Positions 9,031-17,926 of a stretch of 64,000 nt of DNA are shown here, one piece after another. Position numbers and translations under genes: made by a program. Within the stretch, counting starts at the first letter, position 1. Every line of letters starts with the position of its first letter. The DNA lies in NCBI RefSeq assembly GCF_900155985.1, contig NZ_FTMA01000007.1:123769-187768 (forward strand), written 5' to 3'. The stretch is from Maribacter ulvicola. GTDB lineage: Bacteria; Bacteroidota; Bacteroidia; Flavobacteriales; Flavobacteriaceae. Under the pieces are notes generated by a model that saw only the letters and a list, made by a program, of their open reading frames with translations, made no database searches and was not told the DNA's origin.

Positions 9031-11439
9031 ATGATACAAAAACGAAAACAGAAAATAAGTTATAGTTGGCAGAAAGCCATGAGCATTATTGTTTTGCTAC
9101 TTGCCTATGCTCAAATTATGGCTCAGGAAAACTACACCATAAGTGGTAAAATTACCGATATAGCAAATGGAGAAACTCTTTTTGGCGCATCTGTATTCTT
9201 AGAAGGAACAACCATTGGGGTTGTTACCAATGAATACGGATTTTATTCTATTACTGCCCCAGAAGGGAAGTACCGTTTACTTATTAGTTATATAGGTTAT
9301 GCAGATATTAAACAGGAAGTAAACCTCATTAGAAATCAGAATTTCAATTTTGAAATTTCTGAAACTTCCACAAAATTAGATGAAGTAGAAGTTACGGCAC
9401 AGGAGTCTGAAATTGCCGTATTACGTAAACCAGAAATGAGTGTTCTTAAAATGAACATTGAAACTGTTAAACAAATGCCCGTGGTTTTGGGCGAAGTAGA
9501 TATACTTAAATCTTTACAAATGCTTCCCGGTGTTACCAATAATGGTGAGGGTACAGGTGGCTTTCATGTTAGAGGTGGTGCCGGAGATCAAAATCTGGTG
9601 TTATTAGATGAGGCCATTATTTACAATACATCACATATGTTCGGTTTTTTCTCAGTCTTCAATGCAGATGCCATCAAAGATGTAAAACTGTACAAAGGCG
9701 GTATACCTGCCAGATATGGCGGTCGTGTTTCTTCAGTGTTAGATGTACGGCAGAAAGATGGTAACAGTAAACGATTTGCCGCCACTGGTGGTATTGGTAT
9801 AATTTCTAGCCGTTTGGCTATTGAAGCCCCATTATTCAATGATAAAGGGTCTTTTTTAATTGCTGGTAGACGCTCATATGCCGATCTTTTATTAAAAGCC
9901 GCAGGGGAAGATAACAGTGTTAGTTTTTATGATTTAAACTTAAAAACGAATTATAAAATAAATTCTAACAATAGACTTTATCTTTCAGGATATTTTGGTA
10001 GGGATGCTTTTGAATTGGGAGAGAATTTTAGCAGTTCTTATGGAAACTCAACCGCTAATCTACGTTGGAACCATATTTTTAACGACAAGCTCTTTTCTAA
10101 TCTTTCTGCTGTGTATAGTAAGTACGATTATGAACTAGGTATTACTTCGGCAGAGTTTGATTGGATCTCTGCTATCACTAATTACAATCTAAAATATGAT
10201 TTTAAGTATTACCTCAGTGATATATTTAAATTAGATTTTGGCGCAAGTGGTATTCGGTATGAATTTGATCCCGGAGAAATTAAACCAACCACAGAAACAT
10301 CATCTGTGAACCCTAGATTGTTAGATGAAAAGAAAGCACTGGAAACGGGAGTATACATAGATGCCGAACATAAACTGACCCAAAAACTAACCGCCCAGTA
10401 TGGATTACGTTACAGCGCTTTTTCTAGACTTGGCGGTCAGCCATTGGCAACATATGCCAATGACCAGCCGGTAGTCTACAATACAGACCTTGGTATATAC
10501 GAACGTGGAACCCAAGTGGGACAAACGGTCTATGATAAAGGTGATGCCATTAAAACCTTTGGAAATCTAGAGCCTAGGGCTTCTTTAGCGTATTCCATAA
10601 ATGACAACGCTTCTTTTAAAGCCGGGTTCTCTAGGGTAGCGCAATACATTCACCTATTATCGAATACCTCATCTGCCACACCTTTAGATGTATGGGCACC
10701 TAGCGGAGAGTTTATTGATCCACAATTATCTAATCAATATGCATTGGGGTATTTTCGCAACTTTAAGAACAAAGCCTATTCCATAGAGGCAGAAATCTAT
10801 TTCAAGAATACAGATAACAGAATAGATTATATAGATGGGTCAGATTTAATTGGGCAAAATAACATTGAAACCGAAATTTTAAAAGGAGAATCTAGAGCAT
10901 ACGGTTTAGAGCTTTTATTTCGTAAAAATGAAGGGAAATTTACAGGGTGGATTTCTTATACCCTTTCTAAATCCGAACAAAGAACTCCGGGAGGTACTGC
11001 AGGGGGACTAGGGATTAACGATGGTGAATGGTACAATACTCCGTATGATAGAACGCATGATGTTTCAATTTCAGGTTCTTATAAATTAAATGAAAAATGG
11101 AGCTTTGGAACCAATCTAGTTTTCCAGACCGGTAGACCGGTTACCTACCCCAATGGTCAGTATGAGTATGAGGGGATTTCCATAGCCAGTTATTCCGATA
11201 GAAATTCTGATAGATTGCCGGCATATCACCGTTTAGATGTATCAGTGAATTACAAACCCAACAAAAAGCCCGATGCTAAATTAAAAGGGGAGTGGGTACT
11301 AGGAATTTATAATGCCTATAACCGTAAAAACGCAGCATCTGTTTCATTTGGTCAAAATATAGAAACCGGAGCAAATGAAGCTACCAGAACCGCTATATTC
11401 GGTATTGTACCATCTATCACCTATAACTTTAAATTTTAA
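9031..11439 (+). CDS. TonB-dependent receptor with carboxypeptidase-regulatory-like N-domain
   Basis: 802 residues, an outer-membrane importer energised by TonB. A signal peptide (to about AQIMAQE) is followed by a CarboxypepD_reg-like beta-sandwich (about 33-115, YTISGKITDIANGETLFGAS), the plug (about 130-245, LQMLPGVTNN, FHVRGGAGDQNLVLLDEA, KLYKGGIPARYGGR) and a 22-strand-type barrel ending in ITYNFKF, a terminal aromatic signal for BAM. It is followed at 5 nt by a DUF4249 lipoprotein, the usual partner of this receptor subtype. The substrate is not predictable. Confidence 0.93.
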   Translation: MIQKRKQKISYSWQKAMSIIVLLLAYAQIMAQENYTISGKITDIANGETLFGASVFLEGTTIGVVTNEYGFYSITAPEGKYRLLISYIGYADIKQEVNLIRNQNFNFEISETSTKLDEVEVTAQESEIAVLRKPEMSVLKMNIETVKQMPVVLGEVDILKSLQMLPGVTNNGEGTGGFHVRGGAGDQNLVLLDEAIIYNTSHMFGFFSVFNADAIKDVKLYKGGIPARYGGRVSSVLDVRQKDGNSKRFAATGGIGIISSRLAIEAPLFNDKGSFLIAGRRSYADLLLKAAGEDNSVSFYDLNLKTNYKINSNNRLYLSGYFGRDAFELGENFSSSYGNSTANLRWNHIFNDKLFSNLSAVYSKYDYELGITSAEFDWISAITNYNLKYDFKYYLSDIFKLDFGASGIRYEFDPGEIKPTTETSSVNPRLLDEKKALETGVYIDAEHKLTQKLTAQYGLRYSAFSRLGGQPLATYANDQPVVYNTDLGIYERGTQVGQTVYDKGDAIKTFGNLEPRASLAYSINDNASFKAGFSRVAQYIHLLSNTSSATPLDVWAPSGEFIDPQLSNQYALGYFRNFKNKAYSIEAEIYFKNTDNRIDYIDGSDLIGQNNIETEILKGESRAYGLELLFRKNEGKFTGWISYTLSKSEQRTPGGTAGGLGINDGEWYNTPYDRTHDVSISGSYKLNEKWSFGTNLVFQTGRPVTYPNGQYEYEGISIASYSDRNSDRLPAYHRLDVSVNYKPNKKPDAKLKGEWVLGIYNAYNRKNAASVSFGQNIETGANEATRTAIFGIVPSITYNFKF

Positions 11440-11443
11440 TTTG

Positions 11444-12283
11444 ATGAAAAACTATATAAAACTATTTTTAGGGGTATTTGCCATAACCATAATAAGTTGC
11501 GAAGATGTTATCGATGTTGATGTACAGACAGATACTATTCGTTTGGTAGTAGAAGCGTCATTAGATTGGGAAAAAGGAACTACCGGTAATGATCAGAGTA
11601 TTACTTTACGTACTTCTACGCCATTTTTTAACACTCAGAATACAGCTGTTATCGGTGCAGAAGTTAAGGTTACCAACGATACTACAGGAGAAGTATACCT
11701 TTTTATCGATCAAAATAATGGTACATATACCACAAGTACCTTTGAGCCGCAAGTAGAAGTAACCTATACCTTAGAGATTATCTATGATGGGCAACGCTAT
11801 ATCGCCCAAGATACCATGAACGCGGTACCTGATATTACCCAGGTGTACCAAGATACAGAAGATGGTTTTGATGATGAAATCATTGAGGTACATGTTGTTT
11901 TCAATGATTTTGAAGAAGAAGGTGATAGTTATCTTTTTAAGTATAAAAGGGCACAAGATCTTTTACCCTCATTTGATGTAATTGATGATGATTTCATTAA
12001 TGGGAACGAGGTAGATAGAAGTTATGAAATTGATGATGATGAAGATTCTGATATAAAAGCTTTGGCACCGGGCGATGTGGTTAATATTACCATGCACAGT
12101 ATTTCTAGACCATACTATAATTATATGGATATTGTTATTGATCAAATGGGTGGAGTGGGTATTTTTTCAGCTACACCGGTAGACGTAAAAGGAAATTGTA
12201 TTAATACAACAAATGCAGATAATTACGCTTATGGGTATTTTAGGGTTACTCAGAAGAATTCAGTAACCTATACGGTAGAGTAG
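11444..12283 (+). CDS. DUF4249 family lipoprotein
   Basis: 279 residues from the ATG at 11444; this start gives a lipoprotein signal peptide (MKNYIKLFLGVFAITIISC) with the lipobox cysteine at residue 19. The conserved DUF4249 features are the N-terminal beta-sandwich (RLVVEASLDWEKG), the aspartate-rich central segment and the C-terminal CINTTNADNYAYGYFRV. DUF4249 proteins almost always follow a TonB receptor and probably act as a surface-exposed lid or binding partner (inference from genomic association). Only 4 nt separate it from the receptor stop. Confidence 0.88.
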   Translation: MKNYIKLFLGVFAITIISCEDVIDVDVQTDTIRLVVEASLDWEKGTTGNDQSITLRTSTPFFNTQNTAVIGAEVKVTNDTTGEVYLFIDQNNGTYTTSTFEPQVEVTYTLEIIYDGQRYIAQDTMNAVPDITQVYQDTEDGFDDEIIEVHVVFNDFEEEGDSYLFKYKRAQDLLPSFDVIDDDFINGNEVDRSYEIDDDEDSDIKALAPGDVVNITMHSISRPYYNYMDIVIDQMGGVGIFSATPVDVKGNCINTTNADNYAYGYFRVTQKNSVTYTVE

Positions 12284-12302
12284 CGGGTTTTAAAGGTTTT
12301 AT

Positions 12303-12344
12303 AAAAAAGCCAAGTCCTGAAGTTTATTTGGTCTTGGCTTTTTT
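12303..12344. terminator. Bidirectional rho-independent terminator
   Basis: AAAAAAGCCAAG pairs with CTTGGCTTTTTT over an 18-nt loop, between the convergent DUF4249 and VOC lipoprotein genes. A-run and T-run on both sides make it usable from either strand. Confidence 0.8.
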
Positions 12345-12349
12345 ATATT

Positions 12350-12844
12350 TTAATGTGGAGAATGCAGTCCCATTTTATTCCCTTCTGAGTCCAAAAATAT
12401 AGCGTAATACCCACTTTCATCTGCATGGAGTGATTTTGGGACCATTATCTTTCCACCATTCTGCGACACCTTATCAAGAATCGTTTGAAGATTGTCACCT
12501 CCATTGAGATAAATAGTTACTCCTTTTGCTGAAGGTATATACCCTTCAGCTTTCATGATAACACCCGTTATCATTTGGTCTTTATATGGAAATACACCTA
12601 ATTGCATCTCTGGGAATTTCACTTTTTCTATTTGAATGTTCAAAATTGCTTGGTAAAATTTGATTGCTCTTGAAATGTTAGTTGCTGGAATTTCAAAAAT
12701 TGAAATAAAACTTTTCATATGGTTCATGTTTTGTGTGTTATTTAAATTTAATAGTGTATCCTTACTATTGGTGTGATCTTGATTTTTACAGTTTAAAATG
12801 CAGAAGAAAAATAAAACCGTTAAGTATAGCATTATTTTTTTCAT
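12350..12844 (-). CDS. VOC family protein anchored as a lipoprotein
   Basis: 164 residues. The N-terminus MKKIMLYLTVLFFFCILNCK is a lipoprotein signal peptide, and after a linker a single VOC domain starts at about residue 44 (SFISIFEIPATNISRAIKFY) and ends with YYAIFLDSEGNKMGLHSPH. Two relaxed VOC motifs are visible, one on each side of the GGDNLQTILDKVSQNGGK helix. An exported VOC protein is uncommon, as most are cytosolic. Substrate unknown. Upstream lies an AraC regulator in the same orientation. Confidence 0.8.
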   Translation of the reverse strand: MKKIMLYLTVLFFFCILNCKNQDHTNSKDTLLNLNNTQNMNHMKSFISIFEIPATNISRAIKFYQAILNIQIEKVKFPEMQLGVFPYKDQMITGVIMKAEGYIPSAKGVTIYLNGGDNLQTILDKVSQNGGKIMVPKSLHADESGYYAIFLDSEGNKMGLHSPH

Positions 12845-12918
12845 GTGTTCTGTTGATATATAAAGAACAAAGATGAAGTATTAACTAGGTATAAAATTGT
12901 ATAAATGCGACACGCTAA

Positions 12919-13734
12919 TTATTTGTAGAAAAGTGATGAAAGTGCCATATTTTCATTCCCTAAAAATTCCTTTGGGTTTATTCCCGTAAATTCTTTAAAA
13001 TCTTTAGTAAAATGGGCCTGGTCAAAATATTGACTTTCGTAGGCAACCTTGGTAAGGTTATCTCTTTTTTTGTTCAACAACAGTTTTAATGCAGTTTGGA
13101 GCCGTATTACTTTACCTAATTGTTTTGGACTAACACCAATTTGCTTTTTAAAGTTTCTTTCTAATTGTCTTCTTTTAGATAAATTTTCTTTAAGAATTGT
13201 AGTTATGGAATTAGATCCATTAGATGAAAACAGCGCATCAACAGTCTGTTTTACGATAACATCAATGGTAGATTTATCTTTCAGTTTCTGTAAAAGAAAG
13301 TTTTCCATGATTTCTATTCGTTGTCTACTGTCTTTTGCTTTTATTATGTTTTGTTCCAATTCTTTTGCACTATTTTTTTCGAACAAGAACTGTAGCGGTG
13401 TTTCTTTATTTACCAAATCTTTAATAGGCATAGTAACAAAATTGGCAAAACCATAAGGGTAAAACCTAATTGCAAATGTGTTTACATAACCTGTGGGTTC
13501 TATAAAAAACGGTTCAATAGTTTGCCCAAGTACCATGGCACGTGGTTGCAGTATAAATTTATCTTGAGAAGTATAGCGCTTTATATCATCTCCAAGAATA
13601 AAAGCCATTTCAATGCAGCCATCAGGTATAATTCGCTGTTTTTCTGAACTAGCCTTTTTAGGAATTTCCAAAGTCCAATAACAACTTACAAGAGACTCTA
13701 AATCTGAATGTGGAAGAAATGTTTGGTAGTTCAT
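12919..13734 (-). CDS. AraC family transcriptional regulator (DUF6597-type sensor)
   Basis: 271 residues. The N-terminal part (YQTFLPHSDLESLVSCYWTLE, RIIPDGCIEMAFILGD) fits the DUF6597 cupin-like sensor. The C-terminal double helix-turn-helix spans about 205-260, with KVAYESQYFDQAHFTKDFKE and the conserved GINPKEF. It may control the VOC lipoprotein gene 74 nt downstream (inference). The inducing ligand is unknown. Confidence 0.85.
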   Translation of the reverse strand: MNYQTFLPHSDLESLVSCYWTLEIPKKASSEKQRIIPDGCIEMAFILGDDIKRYTSQDKFILQPRAMVLGQTIEPFFIEPTGYVNTFAIRFYPYGFANFVTMPIKDLVNKETPLQFLFEKNSAKELEQNIIKAKDSRQRIEIMENFLLQKLKDKSTIDVIVKQTVDALFSSNGSNSITTILKENLSKRRQLERNFKKQIGVSPKQLGKVIRLQTALKLLLNKKRDNLTKVAYESQYFDQAHFTKDFKEFTGINPKEFLGNENMALSSLFYK

Positions 13735-13902
13735 TGGTTAATTAATGAGGGTATAACGGTTTTATAATGGAAAACTAAGGCAAAGTTCACTGTTAGTTAC
13801 GGAAATTAGCAGATTTTATCATTAGAGACTTTCAATATTCTTTATAAGTATAAAGTACTAGTTTCAGTAGTATACCCATTATTTATCAAACGTTTTATTC
13901 AA

Positions 13903-14028
13903 ATGAAACTTACCAAAATAAAGCAGATATGGGCATTACCAAAGCTATATAAGTACGCTCTGATCAACAAAGACCATATTAAAAGCGCATGGCTAGCAGT
14001 AACAAAATGCAAGGGTAAGCTGTTTTAG
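13903..14028 (+). CDS. Short basic ORF, 41 residues, doubtful
   Basis: In the 347-nt gap between the AraC and PD40 genes an ATG-initiated frame encodes 41 residues, basic and rich in Lys/Leu/Ile with two Trp (QIWALPKLYKYALINKD, SAWLAVTK). I do not recognise it. The residue composition is protein-like, but there is no supporting context beyond an AT-rich leader. Confidence 0.25.
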   Translation: MKLTKIKQIWALPKLYKYALINKDHIKSAWLAVTKCKGKLF

Positions 14029-14081
14029 GACTACTCTTAAACTATATTTATTTTCTGCCTTTTTTTAAAAAATGGTTTTCC

Positions 14082-15008
14082 TTATAATTTTATAGAGGTT
14101 CTATAAATTTTGCTCAGTCCGTTTTTGTTTTCTCGAATATATTTTTTGAAATCTGATATACTTTTAAACTTTTTAGGTGTAATATTTTGCCTCTTACTTG
14201 TAAAATATAATATTTGATTTTTCTCATCATAGAAGGGGCAGTATTCCATAAATTTGGTGTTTACAGGTGTGCCTAAATTTGTTGATTTTCCCCATTCTCC
14301 GTTTAAATCTTTTTTTGAAATATATAAATCACCACTTCCTTGACCATCTTCCTGTGCATACTTTGTGTACAGTATAAAGTCCTCTTTCTTGGAAATAAAT
14401 GCATTAAATTCATACCCATCACTATTTATATTTTCACCTAAAAGAACAGGGGCTAAGTACTTTCCATCTTCCCATTTACAAAAATAAATATCATCTTTTC
14501 CAAAACCACCTGGAGCGTCCATTGTAAAATATAGGTTATTGTTATCACTAATAGTGGGGTAAAATTCGTCTAAATCTGAATTAATGGGTTTTCCTATATT
14601 TTTACATTCAGACCATTTTTCATTTTTATTATCTCTATCAATGTACCAAATATCAAAATCCTTTTTTTTATCAAGTGAATCGTCCAAAGGCCTATCGGAA
14701 ACAAAATATAATCGATTTCCATCCTTTGATAAAAAAGGTTCTAAGTACATATATGAGTCAGAAAATGTCAATAATTCTGGCGCTAACCATTGACTATTTT
14801 CTTTCCTAATGGTCGCTAATTGGGAAATTTTACCATTAGGGCTTTGTATGGTGAAAAAAGCTTCATCTCCATTGTTTGAAATACAAAAATCCCGAACATT
14901 ATAGAATTGATCAAGTAATTTATTAAAATGAAAAATGTCATTTTCATTTTGAGCCGACAATACATTTGAAATTAAAATTAACGTGCTTAGTAAAAAAGTT
15001 TTTATCAT
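14082..15008 (-). CDS. Secreted PD40 (TolB-like beta-propeller) protein
   Basis: 308 residues from the ATG at 15008, chosen because it gives the signal peptide MIKTFLLSTLILISNVLSAQ. The mature protein contains repeated PD40 blades such as EPFLSKDGNRLYFVSDRP, PTISDNNNLYFTMDAPGG and CPFYDEKNQILYFTSKR. In flavobacteria, PD40 proteins are often periplasmic or tied to gliding/secretion modules, but no such partner lies nearby. Function otherwise unknown. Confidence 0.8.
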   Translation of the reverse strand: MIKTFLLSTLILISNVLSAQNENDIFHFNKLLDQFYNVRDFCISNNGDEAFFTIQSPNGKISQLATIRKENSQWLAPELLTFSDSYMYLEPFLSKDGNRLYFVSDRPLDDSLDKKKDFDIWYIDRDNKNEKWSECKNIGKPINSDLDEFYPTISDNNNLYFTMDAPGGFGKDDIYFCKWEDGKYLAPVLLGENINSDGYEFNAFISKKEDFILYTKYAQEDGQGSGDLYISKKDLNGEWGKSTNLGTPVNTKFMEYCPFYDEKNQILYFTSKRQNITPKKFKSISDFKKYIRENKNGLSKIYRTSIKL

Positions 15009-15344
15009 AATTACATTTTTTTGATTGTTGTTTAACGACTTTTTAGGACAAATGCTAAACATTAAGGTTTACACCATATTAATTTTTAATCTTATTACCC
15101 GTTTCTAAGGGACTTTTACCATAGAAATCTAAAAATAAATTTCTATTATATATACTGCAAATACCGTTTTTTCTTTTTTGAATACTTACATGTTTTTCCA
15201 TTAATGAAGCGGTGACATTCGCCCAAAAATATAATTACTTTCTATAGGAGCTATTCTGTGTTGTTTTATGAATTTTGCATTATTGTTAAAGTCAGGTATT
15301 TTTTAAAGTAAGGCTCTTACCTTTTTGTATAGTCCACTATATGT
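15009..15344. other. Intergenic stretch without visible gene
   Basis: AT-rich DNA between the PD40 gene and the first group II intron relic. I see no gene, no strong hairpin and no repeat shared with the rest of the window. Confidence 0.5.
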
Positions 15345-15440
15345 TCTCATATAATGAACCACTTATACCAAACCTGTACCTACGGTGGCGTAAGAGGTGC
15401 AACGTGGGTTTTAGCGTTCACGGTCGCTTATTCCACTGCA
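15345..15440 (+). mobile_element. Group II intron relic a (3' end: domains V-VI only)
   Basis: Contains CCTGTACCTACGGTGG, the 3' half of a domain V-like hairpin, followed by AAGAGGTGCAACGTGGG and TTTAGCGTTCACGG, a domain VI-like stem, then CGCTTATTCC. It is clearly related to relic d (20071-20149), where both halves of domain V are readable. No reverse-transcriptase frame is present. It ends 14 nt from the stop of the DUF5694 gene on the opposite strand. Confidence 0.55.
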
Positions 15441-15454
15441 TATTCATACTATGC

Positions 15455-16285
15455 TTAAAAGTTTGTATAAATAGCTGGATTTTCCAGTTGAAATTTATCG
15501 CTATTCCCAATGAAAATATCTAAGTAGGCTGTATGTGTAGCACCTGCCAAAATAAATATTCTGTCATTTTTGGTTAATTGCAAATCATTAAGATTAGAGT
15601 ACATCCTTAGATTTCTTTCATAAAATTCTGAAATTACTTTTGCTCCTTCATAATTGTTTTCAGAATGTTGAGTTGCCAAAAAATTATAAAAATTAAAAGT
15701 TTTCATTTTTGATTGTTTGGTATTCATTTCTATAAATTGTTCTTTTAGCTTAAGACTATTAAGCTTTTTATAATAGCCCATCATTTTTGTAACAAATAAA
15801 CTGTCAGTTTTGTTTTGATTTGCTAATTCTATTAAACTTGGATAGTCAAAACCAATCTGGCTATCTATGCCATAAATTCTTTCCGTTTTACTTAGTCTAC
15901 CAACTTCAAGTCCAATTGAATTTAGTTCATCAGAATAATTAAGTCTATGGGTTTGGTCAACTTTATATTTTTCATAAGTTTCCTTTATATATTGATTGTT
16001 TTTGGGTTCTAATTCAAGTAAAATTACTGTTGGTCTGAACTCGGCTATTTTTTTGACCATTTTTTTTAAATCCTCCAGTTCTTTTGGGTCCTTTAAATTT
16101 ATCATTGAAGAGTTCGCATCTGAAGTATGGCTTAAATGTGCAGTTCCAAAATTCAATACTCGAATTTTATTTGAGTCATTTCTTTCAAGAATGTCTGTTG
16201 TTTTTATGTGATCTAAAGATTCGTTAACTTCTGATTTACAAGAAAAAATTAAGCAGATTATTAGTCCAAAAATTATTCTTTTCAT
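15455..16285 (-). CDS. DUF5694 lipoprotein (TraB/ChaN-like fold suspected)
   Basis: 276 residues starting with a lipoprotein signal, MKRIIFGLIICLIFSC (Cys 16). The body matches the DUF5694 pattern seen in flavobacteria: IRVLNFGTAHLSHTSDANSS, FRPTVILLELEP, and a C-terminal IFILAGATHTAYLDIFI. The GTxH...E...GxxH layout resembles the TraB/ChaN (EreA-like) superfamily, which suggests a hydrolase or haem-related fold, but no activity is established. Group II intron relics lie on both sides of it. Confidence 0.8.
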   Translation of the reverse strand: MKRIIFGLIICLIFSCKSEVNESLDHIKTTDILERNDSNKIRVLNFGTAHLSHTSDANSSMINLKDPKELEDLKKMVKKIAEFRPTVILLELEPKNNQYIKETYEKYKVDQTHRLNYSDELNSIGLEVGRLSKTERIYGIDSQIGFDYPSLIELANQNKTDSLFVTKMMGYYKKLNSLKLKEQFIEMNTKQSKMKTFNFYNFLATQHSENNYEGAKVISEFYERNLRMYSNLNDLQLTKNDRIFILAGATHTAYLDIFIGNSDKFQLENPAIYTNF

Positions 16286-16397
16286 TTATTGGCGATGTTT
16301 GTTACGTAAGTAAGTCTAAAAAACAATTAATTATACATGATGTGCGTACCCAGATATGGGTATTTTACCTTTTAGCAATATAAGAATTTATTTAGAC

Positions 16398-16569
16398 GGT
16401 ATAAGTCCTTTATGGATAGGAGGAAAGCCTTCAACCACTAGTAAGTTGCAAGGGTGGTAACCGTAAGTTGACTACGGAGATAGAAAACAGGCTTTGATCT
16501 GGTGAGCCACTATGGTTGTGGGAGGGGGCACTCCGTAGTTTGATGGCGGAGACATCCACCGGTTTGGCA
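16398..16569 (+). mobile_element. Group II intron relic b (internally deleted)
   Basis: About 170 nt. The 5' part (GGTATAAGTCCTTTATGG, then CACTAGTAAGTTGCAAGGG and GGTAACCG) aligns with the 5' domain I of relics c and e. The 3' part (GGGGGCACTCCGTAGTTTGA, TGGCGGAG) aligns with their last hairpin. The interior and any reverse transcriptase are missing. The 5' flank, TTTTAGCAATATAAG...ATTTATTTAGA, is the same as in front of relic e and follows a small hairpin CCCAGATATGGG plus T-rich DNA. Confidence 0.6.
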
Positions 16570-16577
16570 TACGTTTT

Positions 16578-17045
16578 TTATTCAAGAGATTCCAGTTCTG
16601 TTATTTCATTGTCTTTATAAGTAATACTAAGGAAACCTTCTTGTTGGTTGTTTATGGGTTCTAGAGTTACCTCAAATTCTAATTTTTTATGATTTGAATA
16701 TATGGGAGAGATCATTCCTACATAAAATTCGCTTTTCCAATTATTATAATTATTGTTTAAGTTTAATTTTTTTGATCGTATTTTATGTTCAATAGTTTGG
16801 ATATGTTTAGTCTCCCATCCATTCATCAACTCAACAATACCATTAATTTGTGCTGAATTAGGTTCAGAATTATTACCATCCAAAAACAGAGAAGTTTTTT
16901 CATGTTTTTTGTCAAGTTTAATTTCCCCATACCAGGAATAAGTTTTGGTTTTGTTATTCCCTTTTATCCGTTGACTAGTTAAGTCTCCTAATATGGGATG
17001 ATTTATAGTCTTTTTTTTACCAAGTAATATATCAAGTATATTCAT
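16578..17045 (-). CDS. Hypothetical cytosolic protein
   Basis: 155 residues, no signal peptide or membrane span. It starts MNILDILLGKKKTINHPILG and is rich in Asn/Lys/Glu with alternating strands, ending in an acidic tail. The size and composition resemble orphan polymorphic-toxin immunity proteins, but I cannot name a family. It is a single gene lying between an intron relic (9 nt downstream) and an attC-like element (17 nt upstream), so it fits the cassette pattern of this region. Confidence 0.65.
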   Translation of the reverse strand: MNILDILLGKKKTINHPILGDLTSQRIKGNNKTKTYSWYGEIKLDKKHEKTSLFLDGNNSEPNSAQINGIVELMNGWETKHIQTIEHKIRSKKLNLNNNYNNWKSEFYVGMISPIYSNHKKLEFEVTLEPINNQQEGFLSITYKDNEITELESLE

Positions 17046-17061
17046 TTTTCCAATGTTTCCT

Positions 17062-17250
17062 CACGGTTAGACCTATGCACAGTATGAGAGTAAAGTAGTA
17101 TCTGATTTCCGCCAAGCACATAGCGAAATCTTTTGGTTTTGAATTATTTTATCTATCCAAAGCAAAATCCCAAAGATTTTTCGGACTTCATAAATATACA
17201 CAAACCATTCGTTTAAACCCTAAACCCATATTGTTTATAGGTATTATGAG
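17062..17250 (-). repeat. attC-like structured element A1 (class 2, degenerate)
   Basis: About 190 nt. Outer arms GACCTATGCACAGTATG (17070-17086) and CATATTGTTTATAGGT (17227-17242) are complementary. Inside are the motifs shared by all seven copies: AAATCTTTTGG, CCAAAGC, a broken AAATCCCAAAGATTT hairpin, and CATAAATATACACA. The flanking AAC/GTT triplets are mutated (GTA, ACG), so this copy may be inactive. Strand is given as the direction of the cassette genes. Confidence 0.6.
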
Positions 17251-17302
17251 TGCCCAGCATAGGCATGCTTTTGTTTGTTGCAAAGTAAATAATTAATCAA
17301 GA

Positions 17303-17835
17303 GGTTGCACGTCCCTAATGGGCAGGGGTAAGGTCTAGATATATTAGTAAGTTGCAAAGGAGGTAACCGCAAGGTACCATCTATTGGAAGCGAGACTACA
17401 AAACACGGCACTTACGCACAAGAACCATATAGAGAGGCATATTTACTTGGATAAACAAGTTCACTTCGGCAAACTCAGTGCATTGCATCATTTGGTATTT
17501 TAAAACACTATTAGGTAAATGTGAAAGCAGTAAATCTGGCAGAACAGGAGTTACGGAAAGCTGTATAGGACTCACCCGTGGAGTAGGATGGAACGCAGTC
17601 CTTCTGAAAATTAAAATGGGAGCATTGATGTTGTTAATAGGGTGACCTATTCTCAAGTAAATCCATTGCCTATTCATACGCGTATGGAATGTTCCAATAG
17701 GTGTAAAGAGCAATTGAAAGGAAGGATTACGAACCGCCAAATATCTGTCGGTTCCAGTCAGGCGTGCGAGACCCGTATGTACGGTGGTGAGCGGGGTGCA
17801 CTCCGTCATTTGACGGCGGAGCCATTTATTCCATT
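17303..17835 (+). mobile_element. Group II intron relic c (nearly complete ribozyme, no RT ORF)
   Basis: About 530 nt. The 5' end GTTGCACGTCCCTAATGGGC approximates the GUGYG start, then GCAGGGGTAAGG, ATTAGTAAGTTGCAAAGG and GGTAACCGCAAGGT give the domain I pattern. Near the 3' end, GCGTGCGAGACCCGTATGTACGG is a domain V-like hairpin and CACTCCGTCATTTGACGGCGGAG a domain VI-like stem. The intervening domains are partly kept (relaxed similarity), but there is no reverse transcriptase. The frames of up to 137 codons across it are not protein-like. It directly follows element A1 and a small hairpin plus T-run. Confidence 0.65.
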
Positions 17836-17926
17836 GTAAGCAGTTTTTATTTCAAATTTCCATTTTTGCATACTTATTTAGAAAACAGGTAAAGTCCTAG
17901 TGGCAGAATAGTTTCAATTTTGCAGT

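Noticed and set aside
17396..17809. A 137-codon minus-strand frame across 17396-17809
   Set aside because: It falls within group II intron relic c, has a non-protein-like composition, and no homologous frame is kept in relics b and e.
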